Part shown: piece after piece, positions 28,396-37,287 of the stretch
Layout of the letters: every line of letters starts with the position of its first letter
How positions within the stretch are numbered: position 1 is the stretch's first letter
NCBI RefSeq assembly: GCF_900101475.1
Contig: NZ_FMZV01000004.1
Coordinates: 282,450 to 346,449, forward strand
Source: Ruegeria marina
GTDB taxonomy: Bacteria > Pseudomonadota > Alphaproteobacteria > Rhodobacterales > Rhodobacteraceae
Direction of reading: 5' to 3'
DNA length: 64,000 bases
Position numbers and translations under genes: made by a program
The notes under the pieces: model-generated
What the model saw: the letters and a program-made list of their open reading frames with translations, nothing else
Told to the model about the DNA's origin: nothing
Database searches by the model: none

Positions 28396-29909
28396 GCACA
28401 CCACTTCTGAGCATCAAGGGGCTGACCAAGGCCTATCCCGGCGTCGTCGCCAACGACAATGTCAGCTTCGACATCGGCGAGGGCGAGGTGCATGCCCTGT
28501 TGGGCGAGAACGGCGCGGGCAAGTCCACGCTGGTCAAGATGATCTACGGGCTGGTCAAGCCCGACAGCGGCACCATGTCCCTGCGCGGCGCGCCCTATGC
28601 ACCGCCCGAACCGCGCGCGGCGCGGGCCGACGGGATCGCCATGGTGTTCCAGCATTTCTCGCTGTTCGACGCGCTGAACGTGGCCGAGAACATCGCGCTG
28701 GGGATGGAGAACCCGCCCGCTATGGGCGATCTGGCCGCGCGCATCCGTGAGGTGAGCGAGACCTATGGCCTGCCTCTGGATCCGTTCCGCACGGTGGGTG
28801 ATCTGAGCGCGGGCGAGCGGCAGCGGGTCGAGATCATCCGCTGCCTGTTGCAGGACCCGAAGCTGCTGATCATGGACGAGCCGACCAGCGTGCTGACGCC
28901 GCAGGAGGTGGAGATCCTGTTCCAGACGCTGCAAAAGCTGCGGTCCGAGGGGACCTCGATCCTTTATATCAGTCACAAGCTGGAGGAGATCCGCACGCTC
29001 TGCGACCATGCAACCATCCTGCGGCTGGGCAAGAACGTGGGCGAATGCACCCCGCGCGAGACCTCGGCCCGCGACATGGCCGAGATGATGGTGGGCACGG
29101 CGCTGAAGACGCCGCAACGTGCGGGCCGCGCATTCGGCGAGATCGCGCTGGATATCACGGGCCTGTCGGTGCCCTCGCCCAGCGAGTTCGGCACATCGCT
29201 GAAGAACCTGCACCTGACGGTACGCAAGGGCGAAGTCTTGGGCATCGGCGGGGTCGCGGGCAACGGCCAGGACGAGTTGCTGGCGGTGCTGTCGGGCGAG
29301 ATCCTGACGGCTGCGGATGCGGTCAAGAAGGACGGCCAGCCGGTGGGCCGGATGGGGCCGACCGCGCGGCGGCGGCTGGGCCTGCTCACCGCCCCCGAAG
29401 AGCGGCTGGGCCATGCGGCGGCACCGAACATGAGCCTGACGGAAAACGCGCTGCTCACCGGGTCGGTGCGCGAGGGGCTGGAAAGCAACGGGTTCCTGAA
29501 ATGGGCCGAGACGCGCGATTTCGCCGAGCGGATCATCAAGGCCTTCGACGTGCGCACGCCGGGGCCGGAGAACGCGGCGCGGTCGCTGTCGGGCGGCAAC
29601 CTGCAGAAGTTCGTGATCGGGCGCGAGGTGTTGCAGAACCCCGACGTGCTGGTGGTGAACCAGCCGACCTGGGGCGTGGACGCGGCGGCTGCGGCGGCGA
29701 TCCGGCAGGCGCTGCTGGACCTGGCGGCCAGGGGCACGGCGGTGATCTGCATCAGCCAGGACCTGGACGAACTGATGGAGATCTCGGACACGTTCGCGGC
29801 GCTGAACGAGGGGCGGCTGAGTACACCGCGCACCACGACCGGGCTGACGGTGGACGAGATCGGCCTGATGATGGGCGGCGCCCACGGGATGGAGGTGGCG
29901 CATGTCTGA
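28392..29909 (+). CDS. ABC transporter ATPase for nucleosides/purines (BMP-type, dual ATPase)
   Basis: A 505-residue protein with two ABC ATPase domains in tandem, as in YufO/NupO-type sugar or nucleoside importers. The first domain has a full Walker A (Gly-Glu-Asn-Gly-Ala-Gly-Lys-Ser-Thr), signature (Leu-Ser-Ala-Gly-Glu-Arg-Gln) and Walker B (Leu-Leu-Ile-Met-Asp-Glu-Pro). The second is degenerate at Walker A (Gly-Val-Ala-Gly-Asn-Gly-Gln-Asp-Glu) and has Asn in place of the Walker B catalytic pair (Val-Val-Asn-Gln-Pro), which is usual for the class. GTG start overlapping xdhC. Confidence 0.93.
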   Translation: MSTPLLSIKGLTKAYPGVVANDNVSFDIGEGEVHALLGENGAGKSTLVKMIYGLVKPDSGTMSLRGAPYAPPEPRAARADGIAMVFQHFSLFDALNVAENIALGMENPPAMGDLAARIREVSETYGLPLDPFRTVGDLSAGERQRVEIIRCLLQDPKLLIMDEPTSVLTPQEVEILFQTLQKLRSEGTSILYISHKLEEIRTLCDHATILRLGKNVGECTPRETSARDMAEMMVGTALKTPQRAGRAFGEIALDITGLSVPSPSEFGTSLKNLHLTVRKGEVLGIGGVAGNGQDELLAVLSGEILTAADAVKKDGQPVGRMGPTARRRLGLLTAPEERLGHAAAPNMSLTENALLTGSVREGLESNGFLKWAETRDFAERIIKAFDVRTPGPENAARSLSGGNLQKFVIGREVLQNPDVLVVNQPTWGVDAAAAAAIRQALLDLAARGTAVICISQDLDELMEISDTFAALNEGRLSTPRTTTGLTVDEIGLMMGGAHGMEVAHV

Positions 29910-29963
29910 CCGCAGCCCGAGACAAGCTAACAACAAGAACACCGTGATTGGGGGGACGCGCGG

Positions 29964-31046
29964 ATGATCGTTCTGGAGAAACGGCCGCAGCCGTCGCGCG
30001 CCTGGTCGATGGCGACGCCGCTGGTGGCGGTGCTGGCCACGATGTTTTTCGGCGGGCTGCTGTTCGCGGCCCTGGGCAAGAACCCGGTGGAGGCGATCGG
30101 CACCATCTTCTGGGAGCCGCTGTTCGGCGAATATGCGTTCTACTATCGGCCGCAACTGCTGGTGAAGGGGGCGCCGCTGGTGCTGATCGCCATCGGCCTT
30201 TCGCTGGGCTTTCGCGCGGGCATCTGGAACATCGGGGCCGAGGGGCAGTACATCATGGGCGCCATCGTGGGCGCCGGTGTGGGGCTGGCCTTCTATCCGA
30301 TGGAGGCATTCTACATCTTTCCGCTGATGGTGGTCGCAGGCGCACTGGGCGGCTGGGCCTGGGCGATGATCCCGGCCTTCCTCAAGGTGCGGTTCGGCAC
30401 CAACGAGATCCTGGTGTCGCTGATGCTGGTCTATGTGGCCGAGCAGCTTCTAGCCTCGATGTCGCTTGGGTTGTTGAAGAACCCCGAGGGCTTCGGCTTT
30501 CCCGGCTCGCGCAACCTGCAATCCTATGGCAGCGCGCATAATGCCGAGCTGATCGAAGGATCGGGAATGCATTGGGGCGTGGTGGCGGCGCTGATCGCGG
30601 TGATATTCGCCTATGTGCTGCTCAACCGGCACATGACCGGGTTCCACATCCGCCTGACCGGCGAGGCGCCGCGGGCGGCGCGGTTCGCCGGCGTGCGCCC
30701 GGCCCGGCTGATCCTGTTCTGCCTGGGCGTGTCGGGCGCGCTGGCGGGGCTGGCGGGGCTGTTCGAGGTCTCGGGCCCGTCGGGCCAGGTCAGCATCGAC
30801 TTCAACGTGGGCTATGGCTTTACCGCGATCATCGTGGCCTTTCTGGGTCGGTTGCATCCGGTGGGCATCCTGCTGGCCGGTGGACTGATGGCGCTGACCT
30901 ATATCGGTGGCGAAATCGCGCAGGGCAGTCTGGGCCTGCCTGCCGCCGCGATCCAGGTGTTCCAGGGGATGCTGTTGTTCTTCCTGCTGGCGCTGGATCT
31001 GTTGACCAATTACCGCATCCGTGCGGCCCGCAAGGAGGTGGCGTGA
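29964..31046 (+). CDS. ABC transporter permease, nucleoside/purine type (first)
   Basis: A 360-residue inner-membrane permease of the BPD_transp_2 class with about nine or ten hydrophobic segments and the Asn-Ile-Gly-Ala-Glu-Gly-Gln (residues about 89-95) signature typical of YufP-like subunits. It pairs with the next gene to form the heteromeric channel. Located 54 bases after the ATPase gene and 3 bases before the second permease. Confidence 0.93.
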   Translation: MIVLEKRPQPSRAWSMATPLVAVLATMFFGGLLFAALGKNPVEAIGTIFWEPLFGEYAFYYRPQLLVKGAPLVLIAIGLSLGFRAGIWNIGAEGQYIMGAIVGAGVGLAFYPMEAFYIFPLMVVAGALGGWAWAMIPAFLKVRFGTNEILVSLMLVYVAEQLLASMSLGLLKNPEGFGFPGSRNLQSYGSAHNAELIEGSGMHWGVVAALIAVIFAYVLLNRHMTGFHIRLTGEAPRAARFAGVRPARLILFCLGVSGALAGLAGLFEVSGPSGQVSIDFNVGYGFTAIIVAFLGRLHPVGILLAGGLMALTYIGGEIAQGSLGLPAAAIQVFQGMLLFFLLALDLLTNYRIRAARKEVA

Positions 31047-31049
31047 ACC

Positions 31050-31970
31050 ATGGACCTGTCTGCAATCAATCCCGTCCTGCTGGTGGCCTCTCTCATGGTC
31101 GCGGCAACCCCCCTCTTGCTGGCCGCGATCGGCGAACTGGTGGTGGAGCGCGCGGGCGTACTGAACCTGGGCGTCGAGGGCATGATGATCGTCGGGGCGA
31201 TCAGCGGTTTTGCCATCGCGGTCGAGACCGGCTCGCCCTGGCTGGGGTTCATCGGCGCCGCCGTGGGCGGCGCGATCCTGTCGCTCTTGTTCGTGGTGCT
31301 GACCCAGGTGGCGCTGGCCAACCAGGTGGCGAGCGGCCTGGCGCTGACGCTGTTCGGCCTGGGGCTGAGCGCGCTGATGGGCCAATCCTATGTCGGGATC
31401 AAGCCGCCGGCGATGGGCAAGCTCGACATTCCGGTGCTGAGCGACCTGCCGGTCGTGGGGCCGATCCTGTTCAGCCATGACCTGATCCTCTATCTCGGCA
31501 TCGCGCTGACGGCGGCGGTCTGGTGGATGCTGAAATACAGCCGCATGGGCCTGATCCTGCGCGCGGTGGGCGAGAATCACGATGCGGCGCACGCGCTGGG
31601 CTACAAGGTGATCCGCATTCGCATCCTGGCGATCCTGTTTGGCGGCGCCTGTGCCGGTCTGGGCGGGGCCTATATCAGCCTCATTCGCGTACCGCAGTGG
31701 ACCGAGGGCATGACCGCCGGTGTCGGCTGGATCGCGCTGGCGCTGGTGGTTTTTGCCAGCTGGAAGCCGTGGCGGGCGCTGTTGGGTGCCTATCTCTTTG
31801 GCGGCGTCACGGTCATTCAGCTCAATCTGCAAGCGGCGGGCGTTGCCATCCCGGTCGAGTATCTGGCAATGTCCCCTTACGTCATCACCATCCTTGTTCT
31901 TGTCATCCTTTCGGCGGACAAGAGCAGGGCACCGGCCTCGCTCGGCCGCATTTTCCACGCCTCTCACTGA
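31050..31970 (+). CDS. ABC transporter permease, nucleoside/purine type (second)
   Basis: A 306-residue YufQ-like permease of the BPD_transp_2 class. The Asn-Leu-Gly-Val-Glu-Gly-Met-Met motif near residue 36 matches the position of the equivalent motif in its partner. Eight or so hydrophobic segments are visible. It forms the membrane pore with the preceding permease. The binding-protein gene starts 37 bases later. Confidence 0.93.
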   Translation: MDLSAINPVLLVASLMVAATPLLLAAIGELVVERAGVLNLGVEGMMIVGAISGFAIAVETGSPWLGFIGAAVGGAILSLLFVVLTQVALANQVASGLALTLFGLGLSALMGQSYVGIKPPAMGKLDIPVLSDLPVVGPILFSHDLILYLGIALTAAVWWMLKYSRMGLILRAVGENHDAAHALGYKVIRIRILAILFGGACAGLGGAYISLIRVPQWTEGMTAGVGWIALALVVFASWKPWRALLGAYLFGGVTVIQLNLQAAGVAIPVEYLAMSPYVITILVLVILSADKSRAPASLGRIFHASH

Positions 31971-32007
31971 CGAGAGCAAATAAAGAACCAAACAGGGGAG
32001 TTCCTAG

Positions 32008-33081
32008 ATGAAGTTCACGTCTCTTCTCGCAACCGCCGCGATGGCGCTGGGTCTGGCGACCGGCGCGATGGCGGAGGACAAGACCAAGGTCGGTTTTGTC
32101 TATGTCGGCCCCGTGGGCGACGGCGGCTGGACCTACGAGCACAACCAGGGCCGGCTGGCCGTCGAAGAGCATTTCGGCGACAAGGTCGAGACCGTGTTCG
32201 TCGAAAGCGTGCCCGAGGGCCCGGATGCCGAGCGGGTGATGACCCAGATGGCGCTGGAAGGCGCCGACCTGATCTTTACCACCTCGTTCGGCTACATGGA
32301 CCCGACGATCAACGTGGCCAAGAAGTTCCCGAAGGTGAAGTTCGAGCATGCCACCGGCTACAAGCAGGCCGAGAACGTGTCCGTCTATTCGGCCCGCTTC
32401 TATGAGGGCCGTGCGGTGCAGGGCACCATCGCCGGGCGCATGACCAAGTCGAACATCGTGGGCTACATCGGCTCCTACCCGATCCCCGAAGTGATCCGGG
32501 GCATCAACTCGGCCTTCATCCACGCCCGCAAGGTGAACCCGGACGTGCAGTTCAAGATCGTCTGGGCCTATACCTGGTTCGACCCGGCGAAAGAGGCCGA
32601 CGCCGCCAAGGTACTGATCGAACAGGGTGCCGACGTGATCCTGCAACATACCGATTCGACCGCGCCGCAGGCCGCCGCGCAGGCCGCCGGCAACGTGATC
32701 ACCTTTGGCCAGGCTTCGGACATGGCCGAATACGCGCCGCTGCCGCGTGTCAGCTCGATCATCGACAACTGGGCGCCCTATTACATCGCCCGCACCCAGG
32801 CGGTGATGGACGGCACCTGGACCAGCACCAGCACCTGGGACGGCATCGGGCCCGGCATGGTGGGCATCGGCGAGATTTCCGACGCGGTTCCCGCCGAGGT
32901 GAAGGCCGAAGCGCTGGCGCTGAAGGACGCGATCGCAAGCGGCGCATACCACCCCTTCACCGGCCCGCTGAAGAAGCAGGACGGTTCGGACTGGCTCGCC
33001 GAGGGCGAAACCGCCGATGACGGCACGCTGGCCGGCATGAACTTCTACGTCGAAGGCATCGAAGGCGACATTCCGAACTGA
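32008..33081 (+). CDS. BMP-family periplasmic binding protein for nucleosides/purines
   Basis: A 357-residue protein with a Sec signal (MKFTSLLATAAMALGLATG, likely cleavage after Ala-Met-Ala). No lipobox is visible, so it is probably soluble in the periplasm. The BMP fold is seen from Val-Gly-Phe-Val-Tyr-Val-Gly-Pro-Val-Gly-Asp-Gly-Gly-Trp onward. It delivers ligand to the two permeases. Position after xdhABC suggests hypoxanthine, xanthine or nucleosides. Last gene before the terminator at 33,104. Confidence 0.93.
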   Translation: MKFTSLLATAAMALGLATGAMAEDKTKVGFVYVGPVGDGGWTYEHNQGRLAVEEHFGDKVETVFVESVPEGPDAERVMTQMALEGADLIFTTSFGYMDPTINVAKKFPKVKFEHATGYKQAENVSVYSARFYEGRAVQGTIAGRMTKSNIVGYIGSYPIPEVIRGINSAFIHARKVNPDVQFKIVWAYTWFDPAKEADAAKVLIEQGADVILQHTDSTAPQAAAQAAGNVITFGQASDMAEYAPLPRVSSIIDNWAPYYIARTQAVMDGTWTSTSTWDGIGPGMVGIGEISDAVPAEVKAEALALKDAIASGAYHPFTGPLKKQDGSDWLAEGETADDGTLAGMNFYVEGIEGDIPN

Positions 33082-33103
33082 TCGGAGCGCCGGAAGGAAC
33101 AGG

Positions 33104-33137
33104 AAGGCCCCGCGCAGCGGCGCGGGGCCTTTCTTTT
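33104..33137 (+). terminator. Rho-independent terminator of the xdh-ABC operon
   Basis: AAGGCCCCGCGC and its perfect 12-base complement enclose an AGCG loop (33,104-33,131), followed by a T-rich tail to 33,137. It lies 22 bases after the binding-protein stop. Confidence 0.9.
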
Positions 33138-33258
33138 GGCTTGGGCAGCTGTGCCGTCACCCGCCCCCTGCCTGCCGGCTTCCGGGTATTTGATTGTCAG
33201 GCGGCTGCGACAGGTTCTAGACTGGTCGCGCTTTCGACTGGTTTATTGGAGAGGCCGG

Positions 33259-34569
33259 ATGCCTCCGAGAACGCAGTATGCAAGAAGCGGCGATGTCCAC
33301 ATCGCCTATCAGGTTTTCGGCCATGGGCCGAAGAACCTCGTCCTGGTCCCCGGCTTCGTGTCGCAGATCGAGACCTACTGGGAGGAACCGAACTGGGCGC
33401 GCTGGCTGGACCGTCTGGGTCAGTTCGCCCGCGTCGCGTTGTTCGACAAGCGCGGAACCGGCCTGTCCGACCGTGGCGTCGCGGTGCCCGACATGGACAA
33501 GCGCATGGACGACATCCGGGCGGTGATGGATGCCGCCGGCATGGAGACAGCCTTCGTGATGGGAATATCCGAGGGCGGCTCGCTGGCGTCGGTATTCGCC
33601 GCCTATCAGGCGCCGCGTTGCGATGGATTGATCCTCTATGGCGCCTTCGCCAGTTTCGAGTCTTGGTTTCCGACCCAAGAGGCGCTGGAGGAGCTTTTCG
33701 ACTATGCCGAGACGTCCTGGGGAACCGGGGCGGCGCTGCCGATGTTCTGCCCGGACAGCGGACATAACCAGGCGTTTCAGGACTGGTGGGGGAAATACGA
33801 GAGAACGGGCGCCTCGCCGCGTGATCTGATCGAGATCATGAAGGTGAACAGCAAGATCGACATCAAGGATATCCTGCCCGCCATCCGGATCCCCACACTG
33901 GTGATGCACAAGACCGAGGACGCGCTGATCGACATCGAAGGCGGCCGCACGCTGGCGCGGCTGATCCCCGGCGCGACGCTGATCGAACTGGAGGGCCGCG
34001 ACCACTTCGTCTTTCTCGGCAAGGAGGGCGAGCAGATCCTGGCCGAAGTGAACGCCTTCGTCACCGGCAGCAGGCCCGCCCCGGTGTTCAACCGCGTTCT
34101 GGCGGCGGTGGTGTTCACCGATATCGTCGAGTCGACCCTTCGGGCCGAAACCCTCGGGGATGCGGAATGGCGCGCCATCCTGGATGCGCATGACAGGGCG
34201 GTGCGGGACCAGCTGAGCCTGTTTCACGGGCACGAGGTCAAGACCCTGGGCGACGGGTTTCTGGCCACGTTCGACGGACCCGGCCGCGCCATTCATTGCG
34301 CCAAGGCCATCGAGGAGGCCGTTGGCAAACTGGGCATCCCGGTCCGGATCGGCGTTCACACCGGCGAGGTCGAGGTGACCGATGACGATGTCCGCGGCAT
34401 CGCCGTCAACATCGCTGCGCGCATTGCCCAGCTGGGCAACGGCGGCGATATCCTCGTGTCCCGCACGGTAAAGGACCTGGTGGCGGGCTCGGGCCTGGAT
34501 TTCGAGGATCTCGGCAGCCACCGGCTCAGGGGGTTGAGCGATGAATGGAGCGTCTACCGGGCGCTTTAG
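33259..34569 (+). CDS. Alpha/beta-hydrolase fused to class III adenylate/guanylate cyclase
   Basis: A 436-residue two-domain protein. The N-terminal alpha/beta hydrolase (about 1-270) has nucleophile Ser104 in Gly-Ile-Ser-Glu-Gly-Gly, an Asp in the Lys-Thr-Glu-Asp-Ala-Leu loop and His in Gly-Arg-Asp-His-Phe, so a full triad is plausible. The C-terminal class III cyclase has metal aspartates in Phe-Thr-Asp-Ile-Val-Glu (Asp288) and Leu-Gly-Asp-Gly-Phe, and Asn/Arg in Val-Asn-Ile-Ala-Ala-Arg. It likely makes cyclic AMP in response to a small hydrophobic ligand or ester; the signal is unknown. The start at 33259 follows GGAGAGG. Confidence 0.9.
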   Translation: MPPRTQYARSGDVHIAYQVFGHGPKNLVLVPGFVSQIETYWEEPNWARWLDRLGQFARVALFDKRGTGLSDRGVAVPDMDKRMDDIRAVMDAAGMETAFVMGISEGGSLASVFAAYQAPRCDGLILYGAFASFESWFPTQEALEELFDYAETSWGTGAALPMFCPDSGHNQAFQDWWGKYERTGASPRDLIEIMKVNSKIDIKDILPAIRIPTLVMHKTEDALIDIEGGRTLARLIPGATLIELEGRDHFVFLGKEGEQILAEVNAFVTGSRPAPVFNRVLAAVVFTDIVESTLRAETLGDAEWRAILDAHDRAVRDQLSLFHGHEVKTLGDGFLATFDGPGRAIHCAKAIEEAVGKLGIPVRIGVHTGEVEVTDDDVRGIAVNIAARIAQLGNGGDILVSRTVKDLVAGSGLDFEDLGSHRLRGLSDEWSVYRAL

Positions 34570-34578
34570 CGGGCATTG

Positions 34579-35817
34579 CTAATGCCCGCCGCTGAGCACC
34601 AGTGTCCTGACCGGCATGAGCAGCGTCTGGATGCGCAGCAGGATCGCGTGCACCAGGCCGACCGTATCGACCACGTGCAGGAACAGCCAGCGGCCAGTGC
34701 TCATCTCCTGATCATGAAGGATGTCGTGGTTGTTGGTATAGGCATTGGCAAGGCAGTTCGAGCCCGCGGGAATTCCGTCGGCCTGGCCGGCATAGACCGG
34801 GTCCATATACACGGTCACAGTCCCCGGGCGGGCGTTGTCCTGCGGATCGACCAGCACGTCGGTGGGCCGGATCTGGCCCGAGGGAACCACGTCCTGGATG
34901 CCAACGATCACCATCGGGATAACGGTGAACGGTCTCGACAGGCAGGTCATCTCGGCATACATGCCCGGCTTGAGCACCCCGGCCGCGATCTGGTGGAACC
35001 CCGCGACGAACCGGTGCTTGTCTACATATTCCGTGGGCACCAGGATGCCGGCGGGGCGCAGCACCGGGTTGATGTAGTCGCCGACCTGAAGGCCGAACTG
35101 TTCCACCGTGCCCGAAACCCCGGCAAAGACGCTGGTCTTGGCAAGCTCGGTTTTCGCCTGTTCCAGCGCCGCCTGGGCGCTGGCCTGCTGGGCGGGGATC
35201 AGCACGCGGATCTGTTCCTCGACCGCCTGCTGCTGGGCGCGGGCGGCGTCCAGCTCGCCCTCGCGGATGCCGACCTCGTTGGTGAAGCGGTCCAGTTCGG
35301 CCTGCCGGGCCGCGCTGGAGCCGCGGTTGATTAGCTCCTGTTCGCGGGCCAGATCCTCTTGCGACTGCTTCAGCGCCGCCTCGGCGCGGGTGACGGCGCC
35401 CTGCGCTGCGGCCAGATTGGCCTGCGCCACCACCAGCGAGGCCTCGACCTCTTCCACCCGGCGTTCGGCGGTCTCGACCGCGGCGCGCTGGCTGGCGTCG
35501 TCGAGCCGGAACAGCAGGTCGCCCGCCGCGACCTGCTGGTTGTTGGTCACGTGAACTTCGGCCACCCGGCCGCCCGTCTCGGGCAGGATGGTCACGGTGC
35601 GGAAGAAGGACCGCACGTTCGAAGTGGAGGGGTGATAGAAGAACACCAGCGTGATCAGCGAGATGGTGAGAAGGGCGCAGAGCGTGATGCCATAGCGCAG
35701 CTCGTACCACATGGAGAAGAAGGTGATCTCGTGCCCCCAGCGCTTGCCCTGACGGTAGCGGCGGTAGAGGTAATCGGGCAGGATGGTGACAAGCGAACAG
35801 ATCAGAAGCTCAAACAT
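34579..35817 (-). CDS. HlyD-family membrane-fusion protein
   Basis: A 412-residue periplasmic adaptor. It has one clear N-terminal membrane segment (about residues 43-62), a lipoyl/biotinyl half (Gly-Gly-Arg-Val-Ala-Glu-Val-His-Val) and a long alpha-helical hairpin rich in Ala/Glu/Gln (about 105-210). The second lipoyl half (Ser-Gly-Thr-Val-Glu-Gln-Phe) and a beta domain follow. Such proteins link inner-membrane pumps to outer-membrane channels, yet no ABC, MFS or RND pump lies next to it. The start overlaps the stop of the upstream small membrane protein by 8 bases. YibH-like arrangements are similar. Confidence 0.87.
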   Translation of the reverse strand: MFELLICSLVTILPDYLYRRYRQGKRWGHEITFFSMWYELRYGITLCALLTISLITLVFFYHPSTSNVRSFFRTVTILPETGGRVAEVHVTNNQQVAAGDLLFRLDDASQRAAVETAERRVEEVEASLVVAQANLAAAQGAVTRAEAALKQSQEDLAREQELINRGSSAARQAELDRFTNEVGIREGELDAARAQQQAVEEQIRVLIPAQQASAQAALEQAKTELAKTSVFAGVSGTVEQFGLQVGDYINPVLRPAGILVPTEYVDKHRFVAGFHQIAAGVLKPGMYAEMTCLSRPFTVIPMVIVGIQDVVPSGQIRPTDVLVDPQDNARPGTVTVYMDPVYAGQADGIPAGSNCLANAYTNNHDILHDQEMSTGRWLFLHVVDTVGLVHAILLRIQTLLMPVRTLVLSGGH

Positions 35818-36223
35818 CGCGGGGCGCCTCCGGATCGACAGATCTGGCCGGCGGCGGCGTTTCAGATGGCGTGGACATCCGGCTCAGGATGCCGCTGAGC
35901 GAGCTTGCCATCGACTGGATCGGGGTCAGGAAATCCGGCAACCTGAAGGCGGCGAGCAGCAGGGCGGCCACCCAGAAGATGTTGTTATGAGTAAAAAGCG
36001 CGATCAGCGCGAGAATGCCGATCACCTGGAACTGGGTGTGGTTGCCGTGATGCGCCATGCGTTCCGGCAGGGCGTGCAGCGTGAAGTACATCGCGCCGAT
36101 GAACACGATGAGGGCGATGGTAAAGGCCGCGACCCCGACGAACAGCGGGTCGCTTCCATCCGCTCCCGGAAGGTAGCCCGGCAGGTGCGCCGTGGCCATG
36201 GGATGCATTTCAGCTGTGTTCAT
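35810..36223 (-). CDS. Small membrane protein, partner of the HlyD-type protein
   Basis: A 137-residue protein with two or three hydrophobic stretches (about residues 28-50, 66-90) and a Pro/Ser-rich cytoplasmic tail. His residues cluster between the helices (Ala-His-His-Gly-Asn-His). It is encoded first and overlaps the HlyD-type gene by 8 bases, so the two are probably translationally coupled and act together, as small DUF3302-type partners do with YibH-like proteins. I do not recognise the family with certainty. Confidence 0.75.
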   Translation of the reverse strand: MNTAEMHPMATAHLPGYLPGADGSDPLFVGVAAFTIALIVFIGAMYFTLHALPERMAHHGNHTQFQVIGILALIALFTHNNIFWVAALLLAAFRLPDFLTPIQSMASSLSGILSRMSTPSETPPPARSVDPEAPRDV

Positions 36224-36348
36224 GCCGTTATCCTGTCTGAGCCCGAGTGTCCTGACGCGACTATGCGGTCCGGCGGGTTTGCAGGCAAGTCGATGTGGCC
36301 GTCTGTTTGCCCTTTTCGGCCAGCGCGGGGCGTGCCATGGTCTGCCCC

Positions 36349-37287
36349 ATGACACGTATCCTGACCACTCTCGACGGCACGGACGCGCGTGGATTTGCCT
36401 TTGGCACCATGCAGTTCGGGGGCCGTGCCGATACGGCCGCCAGCCGCCAGATGTATGACGCCTGCCGCGCGGCGGGCATCGCCCATTTCGACACCGCTTA
36501 TGTCTATACCGGCGGCCAGTCCGAGACCCTGCTGGGCGGGATGATCAAGGCCGAGCGCGAGCGGCTGCTGATCGCCACCAAGGTGGGATATGACGGAGGC
36601 GCGGGGGCCGCCAATATGCGGGCGCAGCTGGACGTCTCGCGGTCGCGGCTGGGGCTTGACATGATCGATGCACTTTATCTGCACCGGTTCGATCCCGAGA
36701 CCGACCTGAACGAGACGATGGAATGCTTCGCGCAGCTGCGCGACGAGGGGAAGATCCGCTATGTCGGCCTGTCGAATTTCGCCGCCTGGCAGGTGATGAA
36801 GGCGGTGGCCATCGCGGCGCGGTTCGACCTGACGGTCGACCTGGTGCAGCCGATGTACAACCTGGTCAAGCGCCAGGCCGAGGTCGAGATCCTGCCGATT
36901 TGCGCCGATCAGGCGATCAACGTCGCGGCCTATTCGCCGCTGGGCGGCGGTCTCTTGACCGGCAAATATGCCGGGGGCGGCGCCGGGCGGCTGACCGAGG
37001 ACGACCGCTATGCCGCGCGCTACGGGCTGGACTGGATGCCGCGCGCTGCCGAAGGGCTGGTGCGGATCGGGGCGGAACTGGGGGTCGATCCGGCGACGCT
37101 GGCGGTGGCCTGGGTCGCGGCCAGCCCTCTGGGGGCGCAACCCATCGTCTCGGCCCGCTCGACCGAACAGTTGCGCCCGTCGCTGGCGGCGATGGGGTTC
37201 GAGATGTCGCCGGAGCTTTATGCGCGGCTCTCGGCGCTGAGCCCGACGCCACCGCCGGCAACCGACAGGATCGAGGAACAGGCATGA
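36349..37287 (+). CDS. Aldo/keto reductase
   Basis: A 312-residue TIM-barrel NAD(P)H oxidoreductase. Catalytic residues are visible: Asp and Tyr in His-Phe-Asp-Thr-Ala-Tyr-Val-Tyr, Lys in Ala-Thr-Lys-Val-Gly, and His in Leu-Tyr-Leu-His-Arg-Phe. A cofactor-binding Ser-Ala-Arg-Ser segment lies near the C-terminus. The start at 36349 matches the family N-terminus; upstream ATGs add unrelated residues. First gene of a three-gene unit with ATGA overlaps. Substrate unknown. Confidence 0.9.
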   Translation: MTRILTTLDGTDARGFAFGTMQFGGRADTAASRQMYDACRAAGIAHFDTAYVYTGGQSETLLGGMIKAERERLLIATKVGYDGGAGAANMRAQLDVSRSRLGLDMIDALYLHRFDPETDLNETMECFAQLRDEGKIRYVGLSNFAAWQVMKAVAIAARFDLTVDLVQPMYNLVKRQAEVEILPICADQAINVAAYSPLGGGLLTGKYAGGGAGRLTEDDRYAARYGLDWMPRAAEGLVRIGAELGVDPATLAVAWVAASPLGAQPIVSARSTEQLRPSLAAMGFEMSPELYARLSALSPTPPPATDRIEEQA

